Shown: in pieces, positions 1 to 11,151 of the stretch
Position numbering within the stretch: position 1 is the stretch's first letter
Layout: every line of letters starts with the position of its first letter
Origin: Mixophyes australis
Lineage: Eukaryota; Chordata; Amphibia; Anura; Limnodynastidae
Reading direction: 5' to 3'
Assembly (NCBI GenBank): GCA_036250195.1
Contig: JAVHZZ010000003.1
Location: 33,882,335 to 33,946,334 of the forward strand
DNA: 64,000 bases
The notes under the pieces: model-generated
The model's input: only the letters and a program-made list of their open reading frames with translations
The model's database searches: none
What the model was told of the DNA's origin: nothing
Translations under genes and position numbers: made by a program

Positions 1-399
1 TGTGGATATCAAAATGAACAGACCCTAGGTTGAAAGTAAAATGCATGTGAGCGTTCAGTTTTACCAGTCCCTACTTCATAACAAACAGCTAAGGACTAAC
101 ATTATTCTGTCATTAGTATTAAATGAAAATATTACACAAAGCTATTTATGTGAACATCTTCAAAGATTAAACTCCTGATTCAAGTCCGAATGCAAATTGA
201 CTGAAATTTACGTGTTTATAAAGAGTATTTAACTTTTGTGTAGTTCCACCCGTATTCACATCAAAGCTTCTTGTAACATACATTACAATTTGACTATGGG
301 TTGAAATAAGGGCTGTATACACAATACTTTCCGTTAATATACACACGTAACAGACAGAAGTGTATGCACACACACCTTTACTCGATCGTAAATTAAAAT

Positions 400-438
<39 letters not shown>

Positions 439-1300
439 TCAAAATACAAGTTTTCAAATATAATCCATATAATTTGTTTGCAGAAATTAGTTTAAATGAA
501 CTAAATAAATAATAAACTCCTCAATGCGTGCAGTGGATACAATGCATTTTGAAAATAAATATTAAATGCATACAGATGTTATGTGATGACTACTGAGACA
601 CATACATTTAATTTATTAATCAAAGGCTTATGCTGTGTCGGTCCTGTAGCAAGTGTACAAGATACTGCTGAAAACAAGTGTAACTGGGATAAACACAGGA
701 TTTAAAGTTAGATGCATCTGCATTAACACACCCTTACTGTACATGGGCTATGTAGGTCCGCCCCTTCCCTCCCCTGCTCCGCCTCTCAAGTCATAAGGGG
801 TCGTAAGCATCAGATGCGTACGGATTTAAATTTTGTGCAATTATGTCCAGATATGTAAGTTTGGTCTCCGCAGTGTGAAATCACGCAACCTACACTACGC
901 AAACAGTCATATGTGCAGACTTGTCTCAGGCCCTAAATGCACAAGTCAAGAAAACCTAATTGCTGTATTCTACCTAATCCACTATATTAATTAATTTTCT
1001 GATTCTTCTACTGCATGTGTTACTGATTAATACTTAAATGCACACAGTGCATGAACCTACATAATATGGATGTAATAATTGGTGTCTGTAGCTTTAGTTT
1101 GGTTCTATTTTGCTCCTATCTCAATCACTTTACTGTAGATTCCCCAGCTATCACATTTTGCTTTCAGACTATTAAGCAACAATCCCATGAAAAAAAATTG
1201 GGTGTGTTTTTTTAAACATAAATCACTGTGACAGGCTATAAGAAGAAGATTGGCGTTTATTATTTCCATTGTTTTTATCTGCAGGCTGCTATTAAAGATT
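1..1300. other. No gene recognised; intergenic or last-intron sequence
   Basis: The stretch is AT-rich apart from the microsatellite at 401-439. At 740-800 it holds a CT-rich block (TTCCCTCCCCTG) that recurs near 53945-53975 and belongs to an unnamed dispersed repeat. The missing last exon of the receptor was looked for on the minus strand and not found. Confidence 0.6.
401..439. repeat. (ATA)n microsatellite
   Basis: About thirteen uninterrupted trinucleotide units. Confidence 0.95.
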
Positions 1301-1560
1301 TATGATTCAGGTCTACCATGGCAACCACAGTCACATGACACATGATGTAGTGAGCAGAGAGGCTTTGGAACACCCCTCTGAGCTCTGTCTGTACTGTGAC
1401 ATTCTCTTTCTCCAGCTTCTGCCATCATATGACATGCTGAGAGCTGTGACTATGTGTCTGGTTAGTAGACTGATTTTGTATGTGACTGGCAGCCATTTTT
1501 GTCAACCAGAAATCTATAGGAAAGGAGATTTGTAGGAGGATATCTAAATAAAATGAAATG
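1300..1560 (+). repeat. Unnamed dispersed repeat, copy 1
   Basis: The sequence from CTACCATGGCAACCACAGTC to CTGGCAGCCATTTTTG recurs in the same orientation at 34263-34520, with about 15-20 percent divergence by eye and small indels. It also shares the trailing AAATGCATGCTTAAAAGG segment. No coding potential is evident. Confidence 0.6.
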
Positions 1561-3276
1561 CATGCTTAAAAGGTACTTAACTTGCTATTTAAAGAAGAGC
1601 AAAAAATATTCTAAGTGAGATTGCTTCTTTAATATGCCCAATCCTGGTAGAATAAACAACCAAGGGTATACTCATTTTTAGTATGTCATGAAAAAAGTAG
1701 TATTATTAAAACTTGGCAGTAGTTTTTCAGGCATCATAGGAAAACAATAAAAATAAAATTCAAATGTATTATGTCTGTTTATACGGTCATGCACTCAGCA
1801 ATGCTACAAAATGACATTGTTTGCAGAATGAAAACATGTCAATGTAATATCATGAGAGCTCAAAAAAAATATTGTATAGAGGATAGATACAGCAACGTGC
1901 ACAAAAGAAAATGACGAGGTCTCATTTTCTGGCCTGAGATATATTATTATTTATTGTAATGCATATACAGGTGTGGAATTTGTGTATATCATTGATTTAG
2001 AGGGAGTCCACAGGGCTTTATTAAGAAGTTGAAGACGCGGCTTTCAGTGGGCACCTCTGGCCTAGTCTAGGGAGTCAAGCTGTGGTTTGCAAAATCGTAG
2101 ATTTTATAAAATTTTTGGAGCGAATTGCAAAATGTAAGAAAGGGCAATTTGATTGCATTATGACCAGCCGAAAACCTGCCGTTCTCAAAATGGCCATGCT
2201 ACAAACCGCTGTCATAATTTCTTGCCATTAATGAAGACAACCGCAAAACCTATCAAGCAGCGGGTTTGGAACCCTTTGGAAAGTTTGCTCCTGTTTGGCC
2301 GGCTATCTATAAAATAGGCGACATAGCGCCGTAAGCCCCAAGTGAGCAGTCCGCCGCATAACATTGGTTTTTGGTTTTTTCCAAAGGACTATTGCGGATC
2401 GCGACCAGAGGAATATTAATGGTAAATTCTAAAACCAATACACTACAAAAATATTTTTAAAAAATATATATTTTATCATAAAGTGAAACATATATATTTT
2501 TTTTTTACTCATTTAGGGACAACATTTTATTAATTATTGGAATTGGGAGCAATATTGTATTAATTATTAGGATTGGGGACTATATTTGTTTAATTATCAG
2601 GAATGGGGTCAATATTTTATTAATTATTAGCAACGGAGGCAATATTATTTGACATCTGGGGGCCACTATTATATTTAATAAATATCTTGGGGTCACAATT
2701 ATTATTTTATTTCCAATGCTGCTTAGTGGACCGGGACCGATGCTAAGTAGCGGCCTGGTCAGGAAAGCGAAGGGAGGAATTTTTTTCCCATTTACTTACT
2801 ACTATTCCCCCAAACCACTGCAGATTTAGGGGTTTCAAACCCTCCTCACAACACCAGCAATTTGAGTTTTAAACCTCAAAATTTCTGGATGATACATCTG
2901 GTGGTTGGTGGTTAAAAGCGCTGCCAATGTGCTTCGGGTTTGAACTTGCCGAATATCCCCGCAGCTTTATCGATTTGCCCCTAAGAGTGTTTTATATAGA
3001 AATCTCAATACTAGGCTGCCATAAACCAATGTAAATAAAAACTAAATGGAAAACTGAGGTAGTTGAAATTGTAATAATTGTCTTAATGTTCCTTTACTGT
3101 CATGAGCCTTAAAATACTTAAATAAGAAAAAATGAGCTGCAATTTAGGGGAAAAAAAGGAAGATAAATTAATAAAGTGTTTGTCTATGGAAGGTGGAGGT
3201 CTAAATGTTTTAATAGCTATAGACTTGTAAATGTGCGCAATTCAGACCAAAACATGGAATATGCAGTTCAACAAAT
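1561..3276. other. Non-coding stretch with a short tandem repeat
   Basis: No exon or transposon protein is recognisable. At 2517-2660 there are about four diverged copies of a roughly 41-bp unit (ATTAATTATTAGGATTGGGG-like). Confidence 0.5.
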
Positions 3277-3402
3277 TGACCTTGGTCTCTGTCTGTGTGT
3301 ATATTAGGGAATTTAGACTGTAAGCTCCAATGGGGCAGGGACTGATGTGAGTGAGTTCTCTGTACAGCGCTGCGGAATTAGTGGCGCTATATAATTAGCT
3401 AA
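3277..3402 (+). mobile_element. tRNA-derived SINE, 5'-truncated copy
   Basis: The segment from CTTGGTCTCTGTCTG through TTAGACTGTAAGCTCC to GCGCTGCGGAATTAGTGGCG is the 3' body and tail of a SINE. Its tail (AATTAGTGGCG-TATATAA) is shared with the copy at 39655. The tRNA-like head is missing. Confidence 0.65.
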
Positions 3403-3675
3403 GGAGATGGTCTGAATCCGTGTGCTCTAGATTTGCACTTCTTCCTGTTTGCATATGATGCTTTAACCTTTTTGCTGCCAGAGGTCTTCTAACTTTTTGT
3501 ACTACCGGAGGCATAACCGGGTTTCACATTTTGTATGCATCAATATGATGTATTACAGACTCTGAATCTATTGCAGCCTCTCCCAACCGTAGATTTCCAG
3601 AAACCACAGAATTCAAAACTAGTATTCCCACAAACTGCTCCGGCATATGATGGTCCAGTCTAGTGTTATAATAAG

Positions 3676-4128
3676 CAGTGCCGGTGCTAGGGTGCATGGT
3701 GCCCTAGGCATTTTGTAAAAATTGGCGCCCCCCCCCTGCAAAAATCGGCGCCACCCCCCCTGCAAAAATCAGCGCCCTCCTCCCCCCTCACCCCTTCTTT
3801 CCTTACCTTGAATCACCACCACCGCCTCTCTGCTCCGTCTCCTCCCCTCCACTCACTGACACTGTCGGGCTGTGAGGATGATGTAACGGCCCGACAGTCA
3901 GTGAGTGGAGGGGAGGAGACGGAGCAGAGAGGCGGCGGTGGTGAGCAATAGCCTCTTCCCCCCTCCCTGTGGATGTATCTGCATGCTGTGCGGCGGCCGT
4001 GACAGGTATAGTCAGCGGTCGCCGCACAGTTTTAAAGTAATGTTCATTCTGTGGCGCCTCCAGGCGCCCTCCAGAGCCCGGTGCCCTAGGCAAGTGCCTA
4101 ACCTTGCCTAATGGGAGCGCCGGGCCTG
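3676..4128. mobile_element. hAT MITE (CAG...CTG ends) with perfect 8-bp TSD
   Basis: The 453-bp element starts CAGTGCCGGTGCTAGGG and ends GGAGCGCCGGGCCTG. It is flanked by the 8-bp direct repeat ATAATAAG at 3668-3675 and 4129-4136. An internal palindrome built on CTCCTCCCCTCCACTCACTG occupies its middle. A second copy in opposite orientation lies at 27807-28170. ORFs crossing it on both strands are by-products of the palindrome. Confidence 0.88.
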
Positions 4129-4565
4129 ATAATAAGGAGAATAGGGTGCCCGCCAGGGGACCAGGGAAAGAGCCCACTGCTCAAGCCATCCTGTTGTTTA
4201 CTTCCTAAACAATTATTTTTCACTTGTATTTTGTTTGTTGGAAGAGCAGATAAATGGTGAAAAAATGTCCAACATGATTTACCTTAATTACAGGCTTTAT
4301 ATCATTATATCTTATTGCAATTTCAATAAGGGTTGTGTAGACTTTTTATATTCACTGTCTATGACATAATTCTAACTTTTGCATCCAAGACTAGTGAGCA
4401 CACTTAAGAGTTACTTCCATGGCCATTAAAGTTGTTGTTTTTTTTGTAAACTAATCATCAAAGCACGTTATATTTAATTGTACACACTACATTAAACATA
4501 TATTACAATAATGCTTTTGCAATATAAACTAATGTCAGCAAGAATTCTTTTATGCTCATATTTAC

Positions 4566-5882
4566 CTGAAAAGAGTTGAGAGCTGCAAATATTCCATGTA
4601 GGACCTTACTTGTAGGGTGGGCAACTACACCGAGGCCAAATCCCCAGGTGGTTCCAAGAAGTGGTGTCAGGACTGCAATCGTTTTGGTAATTACAACTAT
4701 GACTTGTCTTTCTTCTTGCCCTGGTCTTTCTCCAATGGCAGGCCTTAGTAATTTGATGATAACCACCACCAAAATGATGACGTTAACAAACACAATAGTT
4801 AAAGCTGGCACAACAAACGCCAGGAATGACATGGAACCAATGTAGGCGAGCCAACAGAACTCTCCGCTTGTAAATCTTCCTGGTGCTGTTGAGGCCACGG
4901 TGATAGTGCATATCAACAGTGGGCACCCATAACCTAAAATGAAAGCTATCATCATCATTCTTCCCCTACTCATATCATGGAAGATGTAGATTAAACGGTA
5001 GAAGAGAACAAGTCCATTTGTCAGCATCCAGAAGAACAATGACAGGTAGAATAAAAAGCTAAAGAAAGCGGCTGTTTGGCATGCATTCGAACTTGGATAC
5101 TTCTCCAGTGCGGCACCAATGATAAACCAAACATCAGCAACTAGAAGTGTTACTGCAATATTTACCAGACAAACATGGCGCAAATAGGATGTCTTATTTT
5201 TGATAACAGATCTCCATACTATAGCCTCGATGACCAGAGTGATAACCAAGCATACAAGAGATACTCCAACCCCAGCGTATGTAATTATATCTAGAAATTG
5301 TTCTTGGATGTCTCCCATGAGAACTGAGAAGGAAGTTAAGTGGTCACATGTGCATGTAACCAAATTGTCATCATTTGTGGTTTTACAGCCACTTTTATTC
5401 CAGGCTTTCTGGCCCAAGTCGAACCAGGCACATTCCGGTATCTTCTGTGATGAAGAATTCTTAGTAAATGACATTGTTATGTTAAAATCATTTTTAATGT
5501 CCTTGCTTGAGAGGTTACCAAAGACTGTTGACATAACTAATCCATTTATCTCCTTCCCCTTGCCTGGTGGCAAAATATCTTTCATTGTGGCATAAGCTAT
5601 GGTGACTACTGTACTGGAGTTTCCTGGCATGGAACCATATTTGATTGCTACGCTACCATTATAATCTTGAAATGAAAAAGATCCATTATAAGTGCTGTTT
5701 GTAGTTAATATTTTTCCGATTAGCTGAATTTTGCCGGTGGTATTTGTGATCTTGATGGAATCACTGAATTTAAGATTTTTGGCAAAATTCTCCACAGATT
5801 CAAGAATTGTTGAGCTTTGGTTAGGCTTGTTTACCAAAGCAACGGGTTGGTTTATCACGATATCTACTGTTTCGATATAATC
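4566..5882 (-). CDS. ADGRF5-like: Adhesion GPCR exon: GAIN/GPS and most of 7TM domain
   Basis: This 1317-bp exon (439 codons) begins in phase 0 after an AG at 5884-5883 and ends in phase 0 before a GT donor at 4565-4564. Residues about 1-180 are the C-terminal half of a GAIN domain rich in N-x-S/T sites. They end in a GPS with the Cys/Trp pattern and the motif CTCDHLTSFSVLMG, so autoproteolysis between L and T and a TSFSVLMG tethered agonist are expected. Six to seven hydrophobic helices of a class B2 receptor follow, with the TM3 Cys (SNACQTAAFF) and the ECL2 Cys (GEFCWL) present. The exon stops at ALNSFQ, inside TM7; the next exon should supply the end of TM7 and the tail. The protein would sit in the plasma membrane and signal through G proteins. 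Subfamily F is well supported; ADGRF5 rather than another F paralogue rests on the Ig modules in the upstream exons. Confidence 0.9.
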
Positions 5883-5964
5883 CTAGAAGAAGAAAAATCC
5901 AACACAAATATTTTAATATGAAAGAAATAAATAATAATAAAATAAATCTAAAAAAATTACAGCA

Positions 5965-6094
5965 TGGGGTAGCATTATAAAACATTTTAAAAAGGAAAAG
6001 TGGGGGTGGTCTATGGCTATCATGTTAAAGAATGTACTAGATAAATGATAGCTAGAACCTGATTGGTTGCTATGGGCAACACCTACCCTTCTTT
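5965..6094. mobile_element. Left part of a palindromic MITE split by an L1 insertion
   Basis: The sequence matches the MITE family seen at 36330-36500 and 40175-40308 (core GATTGGTTGCTAT-GCAACA). It breaks off inside the right arm at the L1 target site and resumes at 7958. Confidence 0.75.
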
Positions 6095-6902
6095 TTTTTT
6101 TTTTAATAACTTTATTTATAGAGAACCAACACACAGTGTACACATACAATGTAGAAAGCCACAGTAGGCCAAAATAGGTGCCAGCATATACAATTGAAGG
6201 GGTCTGCTTGGCAGTCCCAGCCTTTACACCAAAGAACGTGCAAAAAAAGTAACAAAAAAGCAAATAAAGTACATGTTCAATTGGGCAGACAGAACTGTAT
6301 CAACATATTAAATAAAAAAACACTGAATGATATATCAAAGTATGAGGTCTATTTCCTGTAGTGTAATAAGGAGGGGAGGGAGAGAGCCGTAGCGGGGAAA
6401 GGGGGGATATACTGAGACAAGACGTGGGACTCCCGGCGGCCAGCCCTCCTCTATTTGAGCAAAACAGAAACATATAGCAACAAATTTATCAGGTTATAAG
6501 AAAAGGGATGATGTATCCTGAGACCTAGTGCTGGTGTTGTGTGAACTGGAGAGGCTATTGCCCTGGTGAGAAAGCAGGGTTATCCCAGAGAGAAGCTAGG
6601 GGAGAGGGTATTTGGTGGGTTTAAAATGCAATCTACAATAGTCCCAAATGTGAGAAGTAAAGGAAATGGCAGGATGAGCTTTAATAATCCCTAATGTCGA
6701 GCCTAAGAAAGACACCCTATGGAGGAGGGGTCCAGATCTATCCACCATGGCCTAGCCCCCCTGTGAACCATGAGTGTGTTTTCAGGTTTGATAGAGAAGA
6801 AAAAGGTTGAGCTCTCCTCTAGTCGCCACTAGTTTATTATAGTCCCCGGGTTGTCCTGTGAATTTGTGGATAGCATCCAAGTTGGCAACTCATTCTGAGA
6901 CC

Positions 6903-7127
6903 TCAAGAAATTTTTGAGTTCTCATTTTTTTTAGCAAAGGAGGCCACTTTTATTAGGCTATCACGAATCACAGCTTTATGGGCATCCCAGAGGAGCATAG
7001 GAGAGATTGATTGGTCGGCGTTTGTAGAGTAATAATTACGGACTTCATTGGCAATTTGTGATTTTAAGTTGGGATTAAGCAGGGTCCTGTCATTTACGCG
7101 GTAGGTGAATGGCCGTTGTCCAGACAT
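6903..7127 (-). pseudogene. L1 ORF2 central fragment
   Basis: The 74-codon piece has the pattern VNDRTLLNPNLKSQIAN...YYSTN...SPMLLWDAHKAVIRDSLIK, typical of the linker between endonuclease and RT in L1 ORF2. It lies on the same strand and in the right order relative to the endonuclease fragment but is not joined to it. RT catalytic motifs are not visible downstream. Confidence 0.65.
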
Positions 7128-7568
7128 CCACTACAGCTGGGCCATGGTCCGACAAAGTGCTCAGAAATATATCAACATTGAGAATATATTGAATTAGCTC
7201 AATACACAGAAAGATCATGTCCAGATGGGTGTACAACCCATGAGCTGGAGAAAAGAAGGTGTAATTTCTAGCTGTTCTTTAACCCACCATGCGTCAAAAA
7301 AGAGGTGCTGGGAGGGAAGAGCTCTCAAAGCCTCGGAGTTAGTGGTCACACCCTGAATGGTAGTTCTAAGGGGAGGTTGGGATCTGTCCAGATGGTTATG
7401 TAATGTGGCGTTGAAATCTCCTGCCAGTACTATTCACCTATATTTTGAAAAAAGTGGTACTGGTTTGAGTTGGGGGCATACACATTAAGGAAAGTATAAG
7501 GGATGCTATCTAGTTCACCTACAAGAGGTAGGTAGCACCCCTCTGGGTGTCCGATTTCCTTAGATGGT

Positions 7569-7790
7569 TTAAATAGAAGTTGTTTTGCAAAATGAATTGC
7601 AACTTCCTTTTTTTTGCCTACCGGATCCGTGATAAGAACATGAGAAGTATTTAGATTTGAGTTCAGGGTCGCATGAACCAGAGAAGTGAGTTTCCTGTAG
7701 GAACAATTTTCGAATAGTATGAAACAGGGTAGTTATTTTACGTGGACAATTCAGTCCCTTTACATTTAAGGTCAGAATTTTAATTGCCAT
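7569..7790 (-). pseudogene. L1 ORF2 endonuclease fragment
   Basis: The 73-codon remnant carries the apurinic-endonuclease-type motifs NVKGLN and FLQETH of L1 ORF2, which would normally nick target DNA for reverse transcription. The helix between FHTIRK and FLQET is a few residues shorter than usual. The frame is lost after SCNSFCKTTSI, and the catalytic Asp and His motifs of the C-terminal half are missing. It is part of the L1 insert with the poly(A) tail near 6100. Confidence 0.75.
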
Positions 7791-7957
7791 AAGGGGTAGG
7801 TGGAGATATTATGTAGAGGTCGGGCAAGTATGCAGGTCTCGCGCCACCGGGAGCCCATGACATTGGTCTCAAATGGAGGGGGGAGGGGGGCTGTAGTGGG
7901 GTGGGAAATTGGGGGCTTGGGTCATCAATGTGAATAGCCTGAGGAATCGGACCCAGT

Positions 7958-7996
7958 ACCCTTCTTTATTTTTTTAAATTTTGATAAATCTACCTC
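7958..7996. mobile_element. Right end of the MITE split by L1
   Basis: Sequence after the second TSD copy (TTGATAAATCTACCTCG) continues the right arm of the 36330-36500 MITE family (AGTAAATATACCTCC). This is the counterpart of 5965-6094. Confidence 0.65.
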
Positions 7997-8769
7997 GATA
8001 TCTTTTTGAGAACTAGCCCTTATCAGTGACTGGGTAGAATGAGACTGTTGTATTGTTTGAGACATAGCTCTGGGAATATCGCAAGAAAGTAATGAAAGTA
8101 GGGTAAGGCAAGCTGGAATAGGGCAGGAAAAGATATTTAAAGTATAATTGTGATGCAGTTCTGAAAACTCTAAGATGAATAATACACACAAGGTAAAAAA
8201 AGAATTTCAATGAACACTTAATAACATGCATACCATTCTTGAGAAGAAAATCAACTTTAAAACTTCCACATCCTATGTGTATCATAAATTAAGCTACTAG
8301 ATGTTGGTGAGAGCAAGATTTTTGTGAGACTGATTTCATGTGATCATTCAGAGCCAATGTACTGAAAGCTGGCAGTGTGATGATGTCACAGGATGTTATT
8401 CAGGAGCACAGCGAGCATGCTCATGCCAGTACTTGGGCTGTTGCTATTAATACTGATGACTAGATGTACTTGCCAAGAAAATGGCTTCTTATAGATATGT
8501 AAAAAGGTGATTATAATAAAACTATACAACTTTAACATGTGTTTGGTTATATTTTGTTTCTTACGCAATTATTTGAAGGAGACAGCTACTCTTTGAAATA
8601 CAGACCTAGTCATTGATTCACAAATATAAAGTAGTAAAGACTTACTTAGTATTTAGTAAAATATACTGGATGTTAGAAAACTTCTTCTTCACAAGTCATG
8701 GATACATTTTCATTGAACCGAGACATTAAGGGGCAACGTGGCTTAATGGGGTGTTGTCGTAGTGTACTG
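7997..8769. other. Intron sequence, nothing recognised
   Basis: There is no exon with consistent phase, no transposon protein and no tandem array. Short minus-strand ORFs here (8191-7925, 8285-8013, 8568-8386) lack any family signature. Confidence 0.5.
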
Positions 8770-9845
8770 TAATGCCACTGTATAGGTCGTTGGTACGGTC
8801 TCATCTAGAATACTATGGTCGGTTCTCCAGAAGGATATAAATACATTCGAGACTGTACAAAGAAGGGCAACTAAAATGGTGCATGGTCTACAGCACAAAA
8901 CTTACCCAGAAAGACTAAAAGATCTTAATATACAGGCAGAAAAGGTGAAGGGGACATGCTATATACTTTCAACTATATCAAGGATTTTACCAAGGTGCAG
9001 GAGGGAAACATTCTACAAAGGAAGAGAAGTATTAGAACACGAGGACATGTACTGACACTGGGGGGAAGAGAAGTATTAGAACACGAGGACATGCACTGAC
9101 ACTGGGGGGAAGAGAAGTATTAGAACACGAGGACATGTACTGACACTGGGGGGAAGAGAAGTATTAGAACACGAGGACATGTACTGACACTGAGGGGAAG
9201 AGAAGTATTAGAACACGAGGACATGTACTGACACTGGGAGGAAGAGAAGTATTAGAACACGAGGACATGCACTGACACTGGGGGGAAGAGAAGTATTAGA
9301 ACACGAGGATATGTACTGACACTGGGGGGAAGAGAAGTATTAGAACACGAGGACATGTACTGACACTGGGGGGAAGAGAAGTATTAGAATACGAGGACAT
9401 GTACTGACACTGGGGGGAAGAGAAGTATTAGAACACAAGGACATGTACTGACACTGGGGGGAAGAGAAGTATTAGAACACGAGGACATGCACTGACACTG
9501 GGGGGAAGAGAAGTATTAGAACACGAGGACATGTACTGACACTGGGGGGAAGAGAAGTATTAGAACACAAGGACATGTACTGACACTGGGGGGAAGTAGG
9601 TTCAGAGGAAATCTGAGGAAACTACTTCACAGAAAGGGTAGTGGACAAGTGGAACAGCCTCCCATCAGAGGTTGTAGAGGCTAATACAGAAGAGCAATTT
9701 AAACATTCTTGGGATAGACATAAGGATATCCTTACAAAGAATAAAGGATCAAATAGGAGGTTACCATACGTTAAAAAAAATGGGCAGACTAGATTGGCCA
9801 AGTAGTACTTATCTGCCATCAAATTCTATGTTTCTATGTTTCTGT
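8770..9845 (+). mobile_element. CR1-like LINE, 3' ORF2 end, with expanded internal repeat
   Basis: Plus-strand translation shows the C-terminal end of a CR1-type ORF2: a VRSHLEY motif, then TVQRRATKMVHGLQ and YPERLKDLN. After the minisatellite come SRFRGNLRKLLHRK and a stretch matching VVDKWNSLPSEVVEANTEEQ with frameshifts. The 3' end is the tandem tail TCTATGTTTCTATGTTT, as usual for short-repeat-tailed CR1 relatives. It is 5'-truncated and inactive. Confidence 0.7.
9022..9595 (+). repeat. 44-bp minisatellite, about 13 copies
   Basis: The unit AAGAGAAGTATTAGAACACG continues AGGACATGTACTGACACTGG and GGGG. It repeats 13 times at an exact 44-bp spacing with only point differences (such as TGTACTG versus TGCACTG). 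It lies inside the CR1-like ORF remnant, where the single-copy ancestor would code for part of the RTRGH...L motif. Confidence 0.95.
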
Positions 9846-10207
9846 AGCATACATTGTTCTTATTCTTCTTACGATTATTGCTCTCTTAATATCGTAACAT
9901 TGCATTAAGCTGTAATTTTCCTCACACAGAGAGGACAGCAAAAGTCTTTATATAATATTGCTAGCCCATATTTTTCGACTCCTTCAAGTGTCCCGTCCGG
10001 GAGCTGTGTGGGGGAGGTGGGCATTTTGGGGGTGGGGCTATGCAGATCACTACATTTTGGCCCCACCTTCTCACATAATGACGCAAACACGGCATTTTAC
10101 AGCAGGCGGCGGGGCTAATGCTGCATTTCCATGAGAATCGCTGCATTGTTTTATCTAATTCTGCCCACTTCACTAGGAGCTTAATAGGAATGTCATGAGG
10201 GAAATGC
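9846..10207. other. Intron sequence, nothing recognised
   Basis: No exon, tandem array or transposon protein is seen. Confidence 0.5.
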
Positions 10208-10308
10208 ATAAAGGATACCTGTTTACTTACAAGCCTTACATTTGTGTGAGCTACATACACATAATTTTGACATCTATATTAGATTGGTACCAATGAAATC
10301 AGTTCATA
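10208..10308 (+). repeat. 101-bp direct repeat, left copy
   Basis: It runs from ATAAAGGATACCTG to ATCAGTTCATA and matches 11051-11151 at 99 of 101 positions by eye. It borders a 742-bp insert. Confidence 0.9.
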
Positions 10309-11050
10309 CATCCCTAAGGAAGCCCATCACTGGGTGAAACGCGTAGGTTATCGATCCCAAACGGATTTGCCAACATTCATCTGCATTTGCACTATACACT
10401 GTCAAGCCGGCTGCATGTTGACACAGACCGGACACACACCACCGCATACGCATGCGCGAACTACTAACTTTCACTCGGCAGCTGGATGCCAAGCAGCGTG
10501 GACTAGGACTCGCACAGCGGCCTCCCCAAACGGACATCCGTGAAGCGGACTTTCTAGGAGTGGGGTGAGTTTCCCTTCCTTATTTCCCCTCCTATGATGT
10601 ACCGGAGCTGCTACCCTTTTAGGAACATTTATTGACTCTTGTTGACCTATTGTGACTCTAAATTGTGCAATTCATCACAGGAACTTTATGGATTTTATGT
10701 GATCCTATCACCCACAATTATTTGGGGCCTTGTTTATATGGTGACTGCAACACTGCATTGGATTTTATTATTATGTCTGCCAACAAGGTTTACTGAACAG
10801 ACTGTGTTTACATCCAGTAATACTTATTTATACTTATTATCCACATGCCAGCATGATTGCTGTGTGCCTGTCATTTTAAGTTTTAGCGCCATCGCAGCAT
10901 TGAAAGATGTAATACACATCTTTCTCCATCCCTGCGGTCAGGCTATTGACCAATAAACACCTATATATTATATTTCCTTTGTTTTGTTTTGTTTTGTTGA
11001 AACACTACAAGCGCCTGGGGACTACCCCAAGTTTTTTCTTGTGGTTCTCT
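10309..11050 (+). mobile_element. 742-bp insert with hammerhead-like motif at its left edge
   Basis: The insert lies exactly between two 101-bp direct repeats. Its first bases contain CTAAGGA, a CCCA-TCAC-TGGG stem-loop, then GAAAC and GCGT. It ends in a (GTTTT)n stretch near 10978-10997 followed by AAGCGCCTGGGGACTACCCC. No protein of a known transposon class was recognised; the short ORFs at 10334-10543 and 10639-10956 have no family signature. It is probably a non-autonomous retroelement. Confidence 0.5.
10313..10349 (+). ncRNA. Possible degenerate hammerhead-like ribozyme core
   Basis: The order CTAAGGA - stem CCCA/TGGG with TCAC loop - GAAA - CGCGT parallels a hammerhead core (CUGANGA - stem II - GAAA). 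One core position differs (A for G5). Activity is not implied by sequence alone. Confidence 0.35.
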
Positions 11051-11151
11051 ATAAAGGATACCTGTTTACTTACAAGCCTTACATTTGGGTGAGCTACATA
11101 CACATAATTTTGACATCTATATTAGATTGGTACCAATGATATCAGTTCATA
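11051..11151 (+). repeat. 101-bp direct repeat, right copy
   Basis: This is the counterpart of 10208-10308, differing at two positions (GGGTGAGC for GTGTGAGC and GATATCAG for GAAATCAG). Confidence 0.9.

Larger units (their letters stand above)
6095..7957 (-). mobile_element. L1-like LINE, internally deleted, with 10-bp TSD
   Basis: The element reads on the minus strand. It ends in a poly(A) tract (T-run at 6095-6104) preceded by AATAAA (complement of 6111-6116), and both sides carry ACCCTTCTTT (6085-6094 and 7958-7967). Near its 5' end, 7790-7569 encodes an L1-type endonuclease start (KILTLNVKGLNCPRK, FLQETHFSG). Farther on, 7127-6903 encodes an ORF2 piece (SQIANEVRNYYSTNADQS, WDAHKAVIRDSL). 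Most of the RT is absent, so the copy is dead. Confidence 0.85.

Noticed and set aside
3803..4177. 124-codon minus-strand ORF
   Set aside because: It crosses the GC-rich palindrome of a hAT MITE and lacks any domain.
7925..8191. Minus-strand ORF once considered L1 ORF1
   Set aside because: It lies outside the L1 borders defined by the 10-bp TSD and has no ORF1 features.
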